Shown piece after piece: positions 51,895-61,673 of a stretch of DNA of 64,000 nucleotides. The DNA is from Actinoplanes sp. L3-i22. GTDB taxonomy: Bacteria; Actinomycetota; Actinomycetes; Mycobacteriales; Micromonosporaceae. The DNA lies in NCBI RefSeq assembly GCF_019704555.1, contig NZ_AP024745.1:11950767-12014766 (forward strand). Reading direction: 5' to 3'. The notes under the pieces are model-generated. The model saw nothing but the letters and a program-made list of their open reading frames with translations, did no database searches and had not been told where the DNA came from. The translations under genes and the position numbers were made by a program. Position 1 is the stretch's first letter. Each line of letters begins with the position of its first letter.

Positions 51895-52248
51895 GGGTCC
51901 CGCCCCATGCTCAACTCCCACAACACACACCCTGTGGATAATGGCGCCCGCCCATGAACCAGACACCCCACCAGGCCCCGTTTCGGAGATGTGAGCCCCA
52001 CCTCAAACCCGAAAGTCCTTCTACGGCGAAGCCTCCAAACGCCGGCCCAAAACCAGCACCCCAGCCAGCTCCCCAGGCCTCCAACGCGCACGTTCGACCC
52101 GCCCTCGAACGACCTCCAGGCCAAACCCACGAACGACAGCTCCCAAACCAGCCCACCCCTGCACCCCGTCAAACCCAAGCCGGCCACGCTCCAGCCCGCT
52201 AGCAGCAAGCCGACGTGGCCCCGCCCCACGCCAGACAGGGCAGACCCC

Positions 52249-52362
52249 GCATCGCCGCATCGCCGCATCGCCGGCTCCACCGCTCCACCGCTCTACCGCT
52301 CTACCGCTCTACCGCTCTACCGCTCTACCGCTCCACCGCTCCACCGCTCCACCGCTCCACCG
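52249..52362. repeat. 8-bp minisatellites: GCATCGCC x3 then CTCYACCG x11
   Basis: Three copies of GCATCGCC (52249-52272), then eleven copies of CTCCACCG/CTCTACCG (52275-52362). In the second array the middle units carry T and the outer ones C. The 8-bp unit is not compatible with coding. Confidence 0.95.
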
Positions 52363-53348
52363 CTCCACGCGATTAACCGCTGCGCGACCGAACGCTGCCA
52401 AAGGCGTCTCCTCAGCTCGGCGCCATCGAGGTCCCAGTCCCGGCCGCGCTCCGGCCCCTCGCCCGCCCTATCCCTCGCCAGCCTTGCCCATCGCGGCCGC
52501 CACACCTCCCGGCCAACGCTGCCCCTCTCGCCCGCTCGGCCGATGCCCATCCCGGCCGATGCCCACCGCCGGTGCTTGCCCTGCCCGTGCCCATCTCGGT
52601 CGCCACACATTCGGCGGTCATTCATCTCGCGCCGCACTCATTTCGGCTCGGATCCGGAACGACCCGCATCCGACCTTTGCGCGCGGACAGCGGCATAGAG
52701 ACTTCGAGCCGACCCATCTCGCTGCCACACAGCCCAGTGCTGCAACCCGGCGCCGACCCGGCCTACGACTCAGTCCTGCGATCCCAACTCCAGGGCCCAG
52801 CTCCGCGGCGGGCCCCTGGCTCGCTGCCCCGATATCGAGCGCCCCATCCCCACACCCCCGACAACGGGCAGCGCGACATGGGGGGCCTGACCGTTCAGCC
52901 CGATCGGCGATTCTGTGCGATGACCCAGGCCCGCAGTGCAGCCTCCGCACTCAACCTCACCCGAGGCCGTCCATTCCCCCAAGGCCGGCCGATCTCACCC
53001 AAGGCCCGCCGATCTCAGCAGAGGTCCGCAGGCCTTGCTGGCAACTGTGTCTTGCCCGATCTCCGGCCCGATCCGACCCGGTGGCTCACAAACGCCCTGC
53101 CTCAGGGTCCGAGCTCTCGTCCGGCTATCACCCGTGTTCCCAGCACGCGCCGAGAGCCCATCGCGCGCCAGGGCCGGTCCCGCATACGCGATTCGCACCG
53201 CTGGGCCCGCTGGCCGCAGTACCGCGTTGGCCCGCTGGCCGCAGTAACCGCGTTGGCCCGCTGGCCGACGCAGTTGCCGCGGCAGGACCTCTGGTCCGCG
53301 AACCACACATGCCGCACGTGGAGTTTCTCTGCCGCCCACTTAAATCTG

Positions 53349-53362
53349 GTTTCACGTGGAAC
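53349..53362. other. parS-like site 4 (one mismatch)
   Basis: GTTTCACGTGGAAC, one base from the perfect core. Confidence 0.6.
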
Positions 53363-53602
53363 CACAGATGGGTCGCCCCCATACCTCCGGACTCATCTCC
53401 GAACCTCACCTCGGTGCCGCTTCTGCTCCAAGGCGCCTTCTGTTGCATCTCGTCTAGGTCGACTGAATCTCCCGTAGGTCGACGGACTCCCCGCCCTGCC
53501 GGAGACGCAGCAGTGCGGAGCAAGGCGGGAACCCTCTGGGGGCGAAAGTCCGACGAGGCGCCAGCATTCGACCTTCGCCTTCGTTGCGACCCGCTAACGC
53601 AC

Positions 53603-53616
53603 GTTTCACGTGAAAC
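53603..53616. other. parS site 5
   Basis: Perfect GTTTCACGTGAAAC. Confidence 0.95.
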
Positions 53617-54467
53617 ACCACGCGCGCAACACGACCCTCGACAAGCCGACGGTCTCCGGATGAGCCACAGCTCGCCCAGGCCTAGCTCTGGGCCGCCACC
53701 TCAAGAAATCAATCGCGGGTACCCGGGATCAACCAACCTCTCCCTCGATCAGCGGAACGAGCGAGTAACCCTTCGGCGGCAAGCCCGCCCGACTTCGATG
53801 CCGACGTACCCCGTCAGGAAGCCCCCATCGTTGCTCGGCGACAGGAACGCCAAGATCGGGCGGCTCTCCTGCGGCAAGCAACAAGCTGGGCCGAGCCGGT
53901 CCGGCCGGCTTGCTATCCGCACTGTCGCCTGACCTATCCGCACTGTCGCCCGACGATGGCGCGGCCTCAACTGGCTGTGCTGGCAACCAGTTCGCCGCGT
54001 CCTCCAACTGACAAGGCAGCCGACTCCTCCGACCTCAACTCGGAACCACTCTGCCGGCGGCCAAGCCGTTGCGGCTAGACGTACCGCACAGGGGAGTCAC
54101 CACAAGGAGATACCCGACCGTCGCGAAGACTTCGACCTGAGCCCCTCCGAGCCCCAGCGCATCTCCCTGGCCCTGAGACCTCCCCGCCCCGCGCCCTCCT
54201 GCTCCGCACTCACCTGCCCCGCACTCACCTGCCCCGGCACCCTCGGGCCCAGCACCCTCCTGCCCCTGGCACCTTCCTGCTCCAGCGTCTCGGTGACCTA
54301 AGCGCCTCCGCATCGAGACGATCCAAAGGCAAGGCTGAGCGATGCCTACGGCGGCCTAGAGCTCATCTCGACGAGGGTGGGCAGCCACGAGAACCTCCGC
54401 TTCCACGCCGATCGCCACACTCGTCGCAACTGGCCGTTCGAGATCAGCGAGGGGGTTGGACGTCTAC

Positions 54468-54481
54468 GTTTCACGTGAAAC
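54468..54481. other. parS site 6
   Basis: Perfect GTTTCACGTGAAAC. Confidence 0.95.
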
Positions 54482-55050
54482 GTGCATCGAGGCCAAGGGG
54501 ATCGGATCGGCGGTTAGCAGACGGCCAGAACATTGCACGCCATGTCGACCGCCGAGCCAGAGCAGAGTCCGAGGCGCGCTGCGACCACAAAGCCTGGGCA
54601 AGCCAAGCAGCAAGAGAACAAAGCCGGGGCGCCGGAGCGCCGGAGCACGACCGAGTCAAGGCGCGGAGCCCGACTGAATCAGGGCGCGGAGCGCGGATGG
54701 AAGACGCCGCCGGCAGGAGAAGCCGACTCCAAGACCGCGAGTAGGGGCGACCAGGTGCCGGGCTTGGATGGACGAGGGTATCCATCCGCGTTCTGCCCCC
54801 GACTAGCAATCACGACCTCTACCGGACGCGGAACCAGCCAGCGCACCGCTGCGATCGCGGCTCTCCGTTCGCCGTTTGAGCCGCAGCGGGCCGCCATTCC
54901 GGAATAGCCACCAGGCCGCGATGACCACCAAGCCGAGATGGCTGGAGCTAGCCAACTGGCCGAGATCCCGGGCGAGCCGGCTGGATGCCGATGCAGGAGG
55001 CCGGGTCGGATGGCTTGAGCTGCTGGCCCATCTCGACGCGGCCGATGCAT

Positions 55051-55064
55051 GTTTCACGTGAAAC
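55051..55064. other. parS site 7
   Basis: Perfect GTTTCACGTGAAAC, 455 bases from the end of the VC0807-like gene. Confidence 0.95.
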
Positions 55065-55518
55065 GTGGGGATGGCCTCTGCCAGGTTGCGCTACAAATCC
55101 AAGGCCAAAAAACGATCTCGCTAGCTCAGTCGCCTCGGGTGGATAAAGGCACCGCCAGCTCGCGGCCACGTGGCGGCGGCGCTCCAGGGTCTGGCCGACA
55201 ATCGCCAAGGCCGCGACGCGCAGCGTCAAACAGTGGTGCCGCAGTGCGTCAGTCGCCGTTCCTGTGGGCCGGCCAGCTGGTGCCACGACATGCAGCACAA
55301 CGAGAGCGCGGCCGAACCGATGGGCGTCGTGGCAGACCGAGCAATGACAACTGTCGCGGCACGTGGTGGCAGACGACATCATGAGGCGCCGCAGCGCCTG
55401 CCAGCAGAGGCCAACACCAAGCAGCGCGGCACACGGTGGCAGGCAACAGCGTCGGCAGGGTTAGGGCAGGGGCAGACACAGGGCCGGGGCTGCGGGGCGC
55501 GAGGAGACAGAGACGCGA

Positions 55519-56274
55519 TTAAGCGACCGGGACAGCAACAGCGGCCGGGACAGCGGAAGGGGCAGCGGCCGGGACAGCGGCAGCGGCCGGGACAGCGGCA
55601 GGGGCAGCGGCAGGGGCAGCGGCAGCGGCAGGGACCGGGGCAGCGGCGACGAGGGTGCTTGCTGCTGCTCGCTTCTGGGCCGCGGCGATGTAGCGCGCAT
55701 TCCAACCGATCAACAGTGTGAACGTCACAACGGTCAGAACTGTGGACAGGCCCACCATGACGTCGACCGGCAGGAGGTAGACCAGGACGGCTCGGAGCGC
55801 TGCCTCACTCAACAACCCGAGACCCCACACCACCGACGCCACCCGATGCCCGCGCCGAACCGCCGGATTGCTCGCGTACTCGGCTGCGATCTCTGCCGCC
55901 CTCGCGGGCATGAAGCTCTGCTGCGCCGACAGCGTCAACGGCTTGCTCCCCCAGAAGGCGGTAAAAAGAAACAGCGATCCGATCACCGCCGACATCACCG
56001 AATGCTTGATCAGCAGGAAGCGCGCATCCCCGGTCAACAGAGTGAAGAGCAGCCCGACCCCGAACACCGCACCCATCACCATCGAGAAGTAGCTGACCGC
56101 CCGGCTCCGAACCGCCACCCACACCAGCCGTACGCCGGCCGCCACCGTCCCGGCCAGAAGGGCGGTCGTGTCGTCGGCACCCAGCGCGTGCAACCCGTAG
56201 TAGGTGATCACGGGCAGACCGAGGTCCGCCACCATCGAGCGGATCATGGCAGTCATCCGGGCGTCGAGTCGCAT
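55519..56274 (-). CDS. VC0807-like membrane protein with Ala/Pro repeat tail
   Basis: 251 residues from ATG 56274, with AAGGAG upstream; the longer frame lacks support. Five or six hydrophobic segments (LGLPVITYYGLHALGA, SMVMGAVFGVGLLFTLLTG, VMSAVIGSLFLFTAFWG, LLSEAALRAVLVYLL, GLSTVLTVVTFTLLIGWN) match the VC0807 family of unknown function. The last 50 residues are Ala/Pro/Val repeats encoded by a GC-rich tandem repeat. A perfect 13-bp palindrome lies just before the ribosome binding site. Confidence 0.8.
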   Translation of the reverse strand: MRLDARMTAMIRSMVADLGLPVITYYGLHALGADDTTALLAGTVAAGVRLVWVAVRSRAVSYFSMVMGAVFGVGLLFTLLTGDARFLLIKHSVMSAVIGSLFLFTAFWGSKPLTLSAQQSFMPARAAEIAAEYASNPAVRRGHRVASVVWGLGLLSEAALRAVLVYLLPVDVMVGLSTVLTVVTFTLLIGWNARYIAAAQKRAAASTLVAAAPVPAAAAAPAAAPAAVPAAAAVPAAAPSAVPAAVAVPVA

Positions 56275-56287
56275 CGCGGTTCTCCTT

Positions 56288-56320
56288 CGAGGATCTGTGT
56301 CGGCGATACACAGATCCTCG
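56288..56320. promoter_or_regulatory. 33-base inverted repeat, probable operator
   Basis: CGAGGATCTGTGT (56288-56300) and ACACAGATCCTCG (56308-56320) are perfect 13-bp arms around CGGCGAT. The element begins 13 bases before the start codon, so it overlaps the promoter or leader of the VC0807-like gene. A dimeric repressor site of TetR type, or a translation-blocking hairpin, would fit. Confidence 0.7.
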
Positions 56321-56519
56321 CCGCCGACACCCCGGCCACGGGACGACCGAGCCACGGAGGCCGGCTGTCAACCACTCGATGGACACGACGCCGTCGTCAT
56401 CGCAAAGCCCCAAAAAGCCCATCCGAAAGTCGCCAACGCCCCCCAGGCGACAGATCAGAAATCCCAGGAGAATGGCTCTGACAGAACCGAAATTCGAGGC
56501 CGGAACCCGAGAAATGAGA

Positions 56520-56547
56520 AAGGCGCGCGTTCGAAAACGCACGCCTT
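56520..56547 (-). terminator. parAB terminator
   Basis: AAGGCGCGCGTT (56520-56531) and AACGCACGCCTT (56536-56547) form a 12-bp stem with one mismatch and loop CGAA, about 90 bases past the parB stop. Confidence 0.8.
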
Positions 56548-56634
56548 AACCCGGAACAATCGAGGACCACTCGACCAGAACTCCGCGGGCAACCCCGCAA
56601 CCAAGATCCCGTCGACAGAGTCTCCGATCAAACC

Positions 56635-57726
56635 TCAGTCAGAACCCTCGGTGCCGTCGGAGCCATCAGACCGGGCCCCTTCTTCCTCAACACCAATCAT
56701 GCTCACTATGCGCTCAAGATCATCCACGGTAGCGAACTCGATCGTGATCTTGCCTTTGTTCCGCCCGATGTCGACCTTCACCCGGGTGTCGAACCGATCC
56801 GACAGCCGCTCGGCAAGATCGTTCAAACCCGGCGCATGCACCCTCGCCCGCCGAGCCGGCGCCGCCTTCTTGGCCGGCCCTTCCGACTCAGCCAGCTTCA
56901 CGATCTCTTCGGTCGCACGAACGGACAGCCCTTCGGCCACGATCCGCTTGGCGAGCTCTTCCTGAGCCTCAGACCCGTTCAACCCGAGCAGCGCCCGAGC
57001 ATGCCCTGCCGAGAGCACTCCCGCGGCAACCCGCCGCTGCACCGGCGCCGGCAGGTTCATCAACCGGATGGTGTTGGAGATCTGCGGCCGACTACGCCCG
57101 ATCCGCCGAGCCAGCTCCTCGTGCGAAACCCCGAACTCCTCGAGCAGCTGCGAATACGCCGCCGCCTCTTCGAGCGGGTTCAGATTCGCCCGATGGATGT
57201 TCTCCAGCAGCGCGTCCCGGAGCATGGCATCGTCAGGAGTGTCCCGGATGATCGCCGGGATCGTCTCCTTGCCCACGGCCTGGGCCGCACGCCACCGACG
57301 CTCGCCCATGACCAGCTCGTAGCGCCCATCCCCAAGATCCCGCACCACGATCGGCTGCAAAAAGCCGATCTCCTGGATAGAGATCTTGAGTTCCTCGAGC
57401 GCTTCCTCGTCGAAGACGTGCCGAGGCTGCTTGGCATTCGGCTCGATCGACCCGACCGGCAGCTCGGCAAAGCGGGCCCCCGGAACCGGCGCGAGCTCCA
57501 TCTCGTTGCCCGACGCCTGCGACGGAGCAGGCGGAGCAACAGCCGGCGACGACGAGGCGGAGGGAGCCGAGGACGGCAGGCCATCGGGCGCAACGGCGAC
57601 CGCCGTGGTCGGAATCGCCGACACCGGGGCGATGTCCGCGCCATTCTCGGCCGGCTCAGCGGCAGGCGCCGTGGGGATCAGTGCACCCAGGCCTCGGCCC
57701 AGGCCTCCCCGCGGACGGTTCTTCAT
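56635..57726 (-). CDS. parB: chromosome-partitioning protein ParB
   Basis: 363 residues. It starts with the ParA-contacting [16 protein letters not shown]. After a linker come the CTP-binding boxes ([37 protein letters not shown]) and the parS-binding helix-turn-helix ([19 protein letters not shown]), then the dimer domain. ParB binds the parS sites in this window and spreads as a CTP-gated clamp. It overlaps parA by four bases (ATGA). Confidence 0.98.
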   Translation of the reverse strand: MKNRPRGGLGRGLGALIPTAPAAEPAENGADIAPVSAIPTTAVAVAPDGLPSSAPSASSSPAVAPPAPSQASGNEMELAPVPGARFAELPVGSIEPNAKQPRHVFDEEALEELKISIQEIGFLQPIVVRDLGDGRYELVMGERRWRAAQAVGKETIPAIIRDTPDDAMLRDALLENIHRANLNPLEEAAAYSQLLEEFGVSHEELARRIGRSRPQISNTIRLMNLPAPVQRRVAAGVLSAGHARALLGLNGSEAQEELAKRIVAEGLSVRATEEIVKLAESEGPAKKAAPARRARVHAPGLNDLAERLSDRFDTRVKVDIGRNKGKITIEFATVDDLERIVSMIGVEEEGARSDGSDGTEGSD

Positions 57727-59972
57727 GCCGTGCCTCCTGTGTCGACCCCACGCATCGCGATCTCGAGAGCAGCCTCGAAGTAGCTGGTTGCTCCCCTTGA
57801 TCCCGGATCGTAGGTCATCACCGACTGGCCGTAGCTCGGAGCCTCCGACACCCGCACGTTACGGGGAATTACCGCGTTCAAAACCTTGGTTCCGAAGTGG
57901 TTCCGGACGTCCTGCTCCACCGCGTCGGCCAGCCGCGTGCGCCGGTCGTACATGGTCAGCAGGATCGTCGAGACGTCCAGCGTCGGGTTCAGGTGCTGCC
58001 GTACCAGGTTGATGTTGTTGATCAGCTGGTTGAGGCCCTCCAGCGCGTAGTACTCACACTGGATCGGAATCAGCACCTCCTGCGCCGCGCAGAGCGCGTT
58101 GACCGTCAGCAGGCCAAGCGACGGCGGGCAGTCGATGAAGACGTAGTCGAACTTCTCGGGGTGGCCGGCGATCGCACGGGCCAGGCGGGACTCACGGGCC
58201 ACCACCGACACCAGCTCGATCTCGGCGCCGGCCAGGTCGATCGTGGCCGGCACGCAGTACAGGTTCGGAATGCCCTCGACGGACTGAGCCACCTCGGCCA
58301 GCGGCACGTTGTCGATCAGGCAGTCGTAGACGTCCGGAACGCCGGCGTGGTGCGGCACGTTGAGGCCGGTGGAGGCGTTGCCCTGCGGGTCCAGGTCGAC
58401 CACGAGCACCCGGTTGCCGTGAAGCGCGAGCGCCACCGCCAGGTTCACCGTGGTGGTCGTCTTGCCGACCCCGCCCTTCTGATTGGCGACGCAAATCACC
58501 CGCGGGTGGTCCGGGCGCGGCATGATGATCTCGCCGCTCGGGTTGAGGATCTGCACAGCTCGCAACGCTTCCATGGCCAGGGGCGGATCGTCCTCATCCC
58601 CGCCCGGCGTTTCACGTGAAACATGCTCGTCAGGCTGAACAGACGCACCAGAAGTGGAGATACCGGACGAAGTAGGGCCACCAGCAGCATTCCCGGGGAC
58701 CGGAGGACCGGACCTCGGCGATGGTGCGGGTCCACGGAAGTCATCCGGCTGAGACGGCGGAGGTGAGCCGTACCCATAGGTCGTACCTGAGGCCGTGGGG
58801 TGATATCCGCCTGGCCGCGGCTGCGGAACGCCCTGGTCACCGGCGTGCAGCCCGCCTGCGCTCACTCCCGACGACCGGTCGAGAGGCGACTCGGTTTCAC
58901 GTGAAACACCGTACTCATGCACCGCTTTATCCCTGTTGGCTAGGAACGGGTCGGCCGGCGAAACGTGTGTCCCGGCGGGAGAGATCCGGTCCACACTATC
59001 GACGCCTGGCCAGCCTACGGCCGCCGGGCGAGCGTCGCCATGTTCGTGCACAGGATGAGTCGAGCGCAACGCCGCATTGTTGTCCACAGGGGCATTGACA
59101 AAGACCATCACACCTGACACAAGCCGCAAATCGCCGCCATACCTAGCGGTCTCGGACGGGTCAAAGTACTCCAAGTGCTCCGGACCAACCCGAGGATCAA
59201 ATTCAGAATCAACACCGGAGAGGTTTCCCGTACGGCCATTGCCGGCCGACGTGCCTCCGGAATCAGCACCATCGAGCAGCCCGAGCGCTCCCGGCGAACC
59301 AGACAATCCCGACGCCCCGAGAGCTTCAACGGCCCCCATGGTCTCCACTGACTCACCCAGCACGGCTCCCCGTCCATCCAACGCGTGTCCGGACAGCTGA
59401 GCAGCGCCCGGATCAGCGGACCGGCCCGTACGCCCGGGTGTGAATGTTTCCCGTGAAACATCGCGTTCCGAAGACACCGCGGAACCTCGACCAGTCACCG
59501 CCGACTCCGCAGCACGGGACCGGCCGCCCCCTTTATCGGCACCGCCGCCCGCGTTACGAGCGTTGGCGGGAAGATCCGCACGTCGACGGCCCTCCCGGGA
59601 CCGCCCGGCGCCCGCCACAGACCCACCTGAGCCGCGTGTCGACGCACTCCGTGGCCCGTTGCCACCCGAAGATGCCGCACCCCCCAGCGACGACTCAACG
59701 GCCGCACCGCCCGACCGCGCGGCACCCGCCGACCGTTCCCCGGCTACGAAGCCCTGCCCAGCAGGCCGCCCAGCCCGCCCATCACGCCGCCCAGGCCGCC
59801 CCGCCCCGGTGCCGGCCGACATGAAGTCGCCGGCCGACGCGACATCGCCGGCCGACGCGGCGCCATCAACCGGCCCGGACGGAGGCTCACCGCCGCGCTG
59901 CTCCGCCCGTACGTCAAAAGTCTTTGATGGGTTAGGGCGCGCATTGCGCCTCTTCGCACCCCGCCGGCCCAT
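57723..59972 (-). CDS. parA: chromosome-partitioning ATPase ParA with a long N-terminal extension
   Basis: 749 residues from ATG 59972. The ParA core, about residues 485-749, has [28 protein letters not shown] and PSYGQSV; by itself it is normal length. The 480 residues before it are Ser/Gly/Asp-rich and probably disordered. They carry three VSRET motifs whose codons are parS sequence (near 59446, 58894 and 58609). The far start is supported by GGAGGGG ending six bases before the ATG and by the rsmG stop abutting the ATG. A later internal start (for example near 58574) cannot be excluded. Confidence 0.9.
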   Translation of the reverse strand: MGRRGAKRRNARPNPSKTFDVRAEQRGGEPPSGPVDGAASAGDVASAGDFMSAGTGAGRPGRRDGRAGRPAGQGFVAGERSAGAARSGGAAVESSLGGAASSGGNGPRSASTRGSGGSVAGAGRSREGRRRADLPANARNAGGGADKGGGRSRAAESAVTGRGSAVSSERDVSRETFTPGRTGRSADPGAAQLSGHALDGRGAVLGESVETMGAVEALGASGLSGSPGALGLLDGADSGGTSAGNGRTGNLSGVDSEFDPRVGPEHLEYFDPSETARYGGDLRLVSGVMVFVNAPVDNNAALRSTHPVHEHGDARPAAVGWPGVDSVDRISPAGTHVSPADPFLANRDKAVHEYGVSRETESPLDRSSGVSAGGLHAGDQGVPQPRPGGYHPTASGTTYGYGSPPPSQPDDFRGPAPSPRSGPPVPGNAAGGPTSSGISTSGASVQPDEHVSRETPGGDEDDPPLAMEALRAVQILNPSGEIIMPRPDHPRVICVANQKGGVGKTTTTVNLAVALALHGNRVLVVDLDPQGNASTGLNVPHHAGVPDVYDCLIDNVPLAEVAQSVEGIPNLYCVPATIDLAGAEIELVSVVARESRLARAIAGHPEKFDYVFIDCPPSLGLLTVNALCAAQEVLIPIQCEYYALEGLNQLINNINLVRQHLNPTLDVSTILLTMYDRRTRLADAVEQDVRNHFGTKVLNAVIPRNVRVSEAPSYGQSVMTYDPGSRGATSYFEAALEIAMRGVDTGGTA
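58609..58622. other. parS site 8 (inside parA)
   Basis: Perfect GTTTCACGTGAAAC, read as VSRET in the parA frame (HVSRETP). Confidence 0.95.
58894..58907. other. parS site 9 (inside parA)
   Basis: Perfect GTTTCACGTGAAAC, read as VSRET in the parA frame (GVSRETE). Confidence 0.95.
59080..59088. promoter_or_regulatory. DnaA box inside parA
   Basis: TTGTCCACA, an exact actinobacterial DnaA box, within the N-terminal extension of parA and between parS sites 9 and 10. One site alone can arise by chance. Confidence 0.4.
59446..59459. other. parS-like site 10 (inside parA, one mismatch)
   Basis: GTTTCCCGTGAAAC, one base from parS. On the coding strand the change turns CGT into CGG, a synonymous Arg codon, so VSRET is kept (DVSRETF). 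Confidence 0.65.
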
Positions 59973-60950
59973 CTAACCCCTCCGTGTATTCCCCCGTCCG
60001 CCGCCGCGACCCTCATCGGTCGCCCAGCCACCGGACCCTCCGGCCCGGCCACCCTGGCCGGACCGACCACCACGAGCACCGCCCGCCCCGGACCCGCCCC
60101 GCTTGGACTTCCCACCAGCTCCGGACCCGCGAGCCACCGGTACGTCCCGCTCCTTGACGATCTCCACCACCGTCGCCGGCGGCTCGATCAGCCCGACCCC
60201 GCAGAGCCGGATCTCCGGCACCCCGCCGCCGATCCGTGCGACCGCGGCCGCGTGCTCCCCGATCTCCTCCTCCGCCGACGCCCCCTTGAGCGCCAGCAGC
60301 CGGCCCCCGACCCGAGCCAACGGCAGGCACCACCCGGCCAGCCGGTCCAGCGCCGCCACGGCTCGCGCCGTGACGATGTCCGCACCGCCGGCCTGATCGA
60401 CCACTTCTTCGGCCCGGCCGCGCACGACCCTGACGTTGGCCAGGTCGAGCTCGTCGACCGCCTCGATCAGGAAGGAGGTACGCCGGGCAAGCGGCTCGAC
60501 CAGCGTGATCGCAAGATCAGGCCGGGCCACAGCCAGCACGATACCGGGCAAACCGGCACCAGAGCCCACGTCGACCACCGAAGCGCCGATAGGGAACAAC
60601 TGGGACATAACTCCGCAGTTGACCAGGTGCCTCTCCCAGAGCCGGGGCGTCTCCCGCGGACCGATCAGCCCACGCACCACACCCTCGGTCGCCAGCAGCT
60701 GGGTGAAGCGCCCGGCCAGCTCGAGCCGGTCCCCGAAGACCGCGGCGGCAACCTCGGACAGCGACTCCGGCGGCCGCCGGACATCCACCGAGGAGACGTC
60801 GGGCGGGTCGACGCCGGCACTCGGCGCAAGGCCGGGCCGGGAAGAGTACGAAGCAGCGGAAGTAGAACCGGAAGCGGCCGGGAAAGACGACGGCCCGGGC
60901 GACGAAACGCCCGGGCCGAGGTCACCCGCGCCGAAGCGTGGGTCGGTCAT
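59973..60950 (-). CDS. rsmG: 16S rRNA (guanine-N7) methyltransferase with an RGG-rich tail
   Basis: 325 residues from ATG 60950, one base after the jag stop. The methyltransferase core spans about 85-270, with [20 protein letters not shown] for AdoMet and [15 protein letters not shown] and GRLLALKG. It methylates G527 of 16S rRNA. Two additions are unusual: a 65-residue Ser/Pro leader and a 60-residue tail of GGxRGG-like repeats resembling eukaryotic RNA-binding RGG boxes. Gene order with parA, jag and yidC is standard. Confidence 0.95.
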   Translation of the reverse strand: MTDPRFGAGDLGPGVSSPGPSSFPAASGSTSAASYSSRPGLAPSAGVDPPDVSSVDVRRPPESLSEVAAAVFGDRLELAGRFTQLLATEGVVRGLIGPRETPRLWERHLVNCGVMSQLFPIGASVVDVGSGAGLPGIVLAVARPDLAITLVEPLARRTSFLIEAVDELDLANVRVVRGRAEEVVDQAGGADIVTARAVAALDRLAGWCLPLARVGGRLLALKGASAEEEIGEHAAAVARIGGGVPEIRLCGVGLIEPPATVVEIVKERDVPVARGSGAGGKSKRGGSGAGGARGGRSGQGGRAGGSGGWATDEGRGGGRGNTRRG

Positions 60951-60951
60951 C

Positions 60952-61536
60952 TCAATCCGCCACACGAACCACGATGCGCCGAGCCGGCTCCACGCCCTCG
61001 GACTCGCTCTGCACACCCGCGATCGCGTTCACCACGTCGTGCACGCACTTGCGCTCGAAGGCCGACATCGGCTCCAGCCGAACCGCCTCGCCGTGCGCCT
61101 TGACCTTCTCGACGGCGTTGCGCGCCACCGCGGCGAGCTCCTTGCGACGGGTCGCGCGGTATCCGCCGATGTCCAGCAGCATCCGGCTCGGCGACCCGGT
61201 GGCCCGGAAGATCGCCAGCCGGGTCAGCTCCTGGAGCGCCTCCAGCGTGGCACCGCGCTGGCCGACGAGCGGCTGCAGCCGATCACCGACGACCTCGACC
61301 ATCGGCCGGCCGGCCGAGACCAGCTCGTCGATGTCACCGTCGTAGTCGAGGATGTCCAGCAGACCCTCGATGTAGTCAGCGGCGATCTCGCTCTGCCGGA
61401 ACAGGTCGCTGTCCGAGGCGACGCTCTCCGACTTCTTCGCCTCCGTGGAGGCCTCCTCCGACGACGCAGCCGTCGCGGCCGATTCCGAAACCGGAGCGGT
61501 GGCGTCGGATGCAGGGGGAGTACTGGTGTCGGTCAC
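60952..61536 (-). CDS. jag: Jag/KhpB-type R3H and KH RNA-binding protein
   Basis: 194 residues. After an acidic 50-residue leader, a KH-like domain ([23 protein letters not shown]) and a C-terminal R3H domain ([15 protein letters not shown]) are visible. These bind RNA and are conserved beside yidC in Gram-positives. GTG 61536 follows GGAGATGAACC. Confidence 0.94.
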   Translation of the reverse strand: MTDTSTPPASDATAPVSESAATAASSEEASTEAKKSESVASDSDLFRQSEIAADYIEGLLDILDYDGDIDELVSAGRPMVEVVGDRLQPLVGQRGATLEALQELTRLAIFRATGSPSRMLLDIGGYRATRRKELAAVARNAVEKVKAHGEAVRLEPMSAFERKCVHDVVNAIAGVQSESEGVEPARRIVVRVAD

Positions 61537-61673
61537 GGTTCATCTCCGTTGTCACTCGGGCCGGACCAGAATCGGTCCGCTGTTTCCCGCGCCGCCGACG
61601 TGCGCACGTATCGCGGGGAGGTCTGTAGCAAGGGGAGCGCGCGGAGCCCGACGTGCCGGGCTCCGCGCCGCGA

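Larger units (their letters stand above)
51772..51941. promoter_or_regulatory. DnaA-box cluster interleaved with two parS sites
   Basis: TTATCCACA occurs twice in direct repeat (51772-51780 and 51785-51793, 13 bp apart). Then come TGTGGATAG (51841-51849), AGTGGACAA (51853-51861) and TGTGGATAA (51933-51941). Two perfect parS sites (51803, 51881) lie among them. The first two and the last match the canonical 9-mer or its reverse complement; no gene spans the region. Confidence 0.8.
51942..55518. other. gene-poor parS region
   Basis: No convincing gene in about 3.6 kb. Open frames here (the longest near 52484-53932) have no recognisable domain, atypical Pro/Arg/Ser content and no good ribosome binding sites. 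The region holds three perfect parS sites (53603, 54468, 55051), one imperfect (53349) and the 8-bp minisatellites. It looks like part of the segregation centromere rather than coding DNA. Confidence 0.6.

Noticed and set aside
52484..53932. A 482-codon frame in the parS region
   Set aside because: Pro/Arg/Ser-rich, no domain, no ribosome binding site, crosses parS sites and overlaps other equally poor frames; more likely non-coding.
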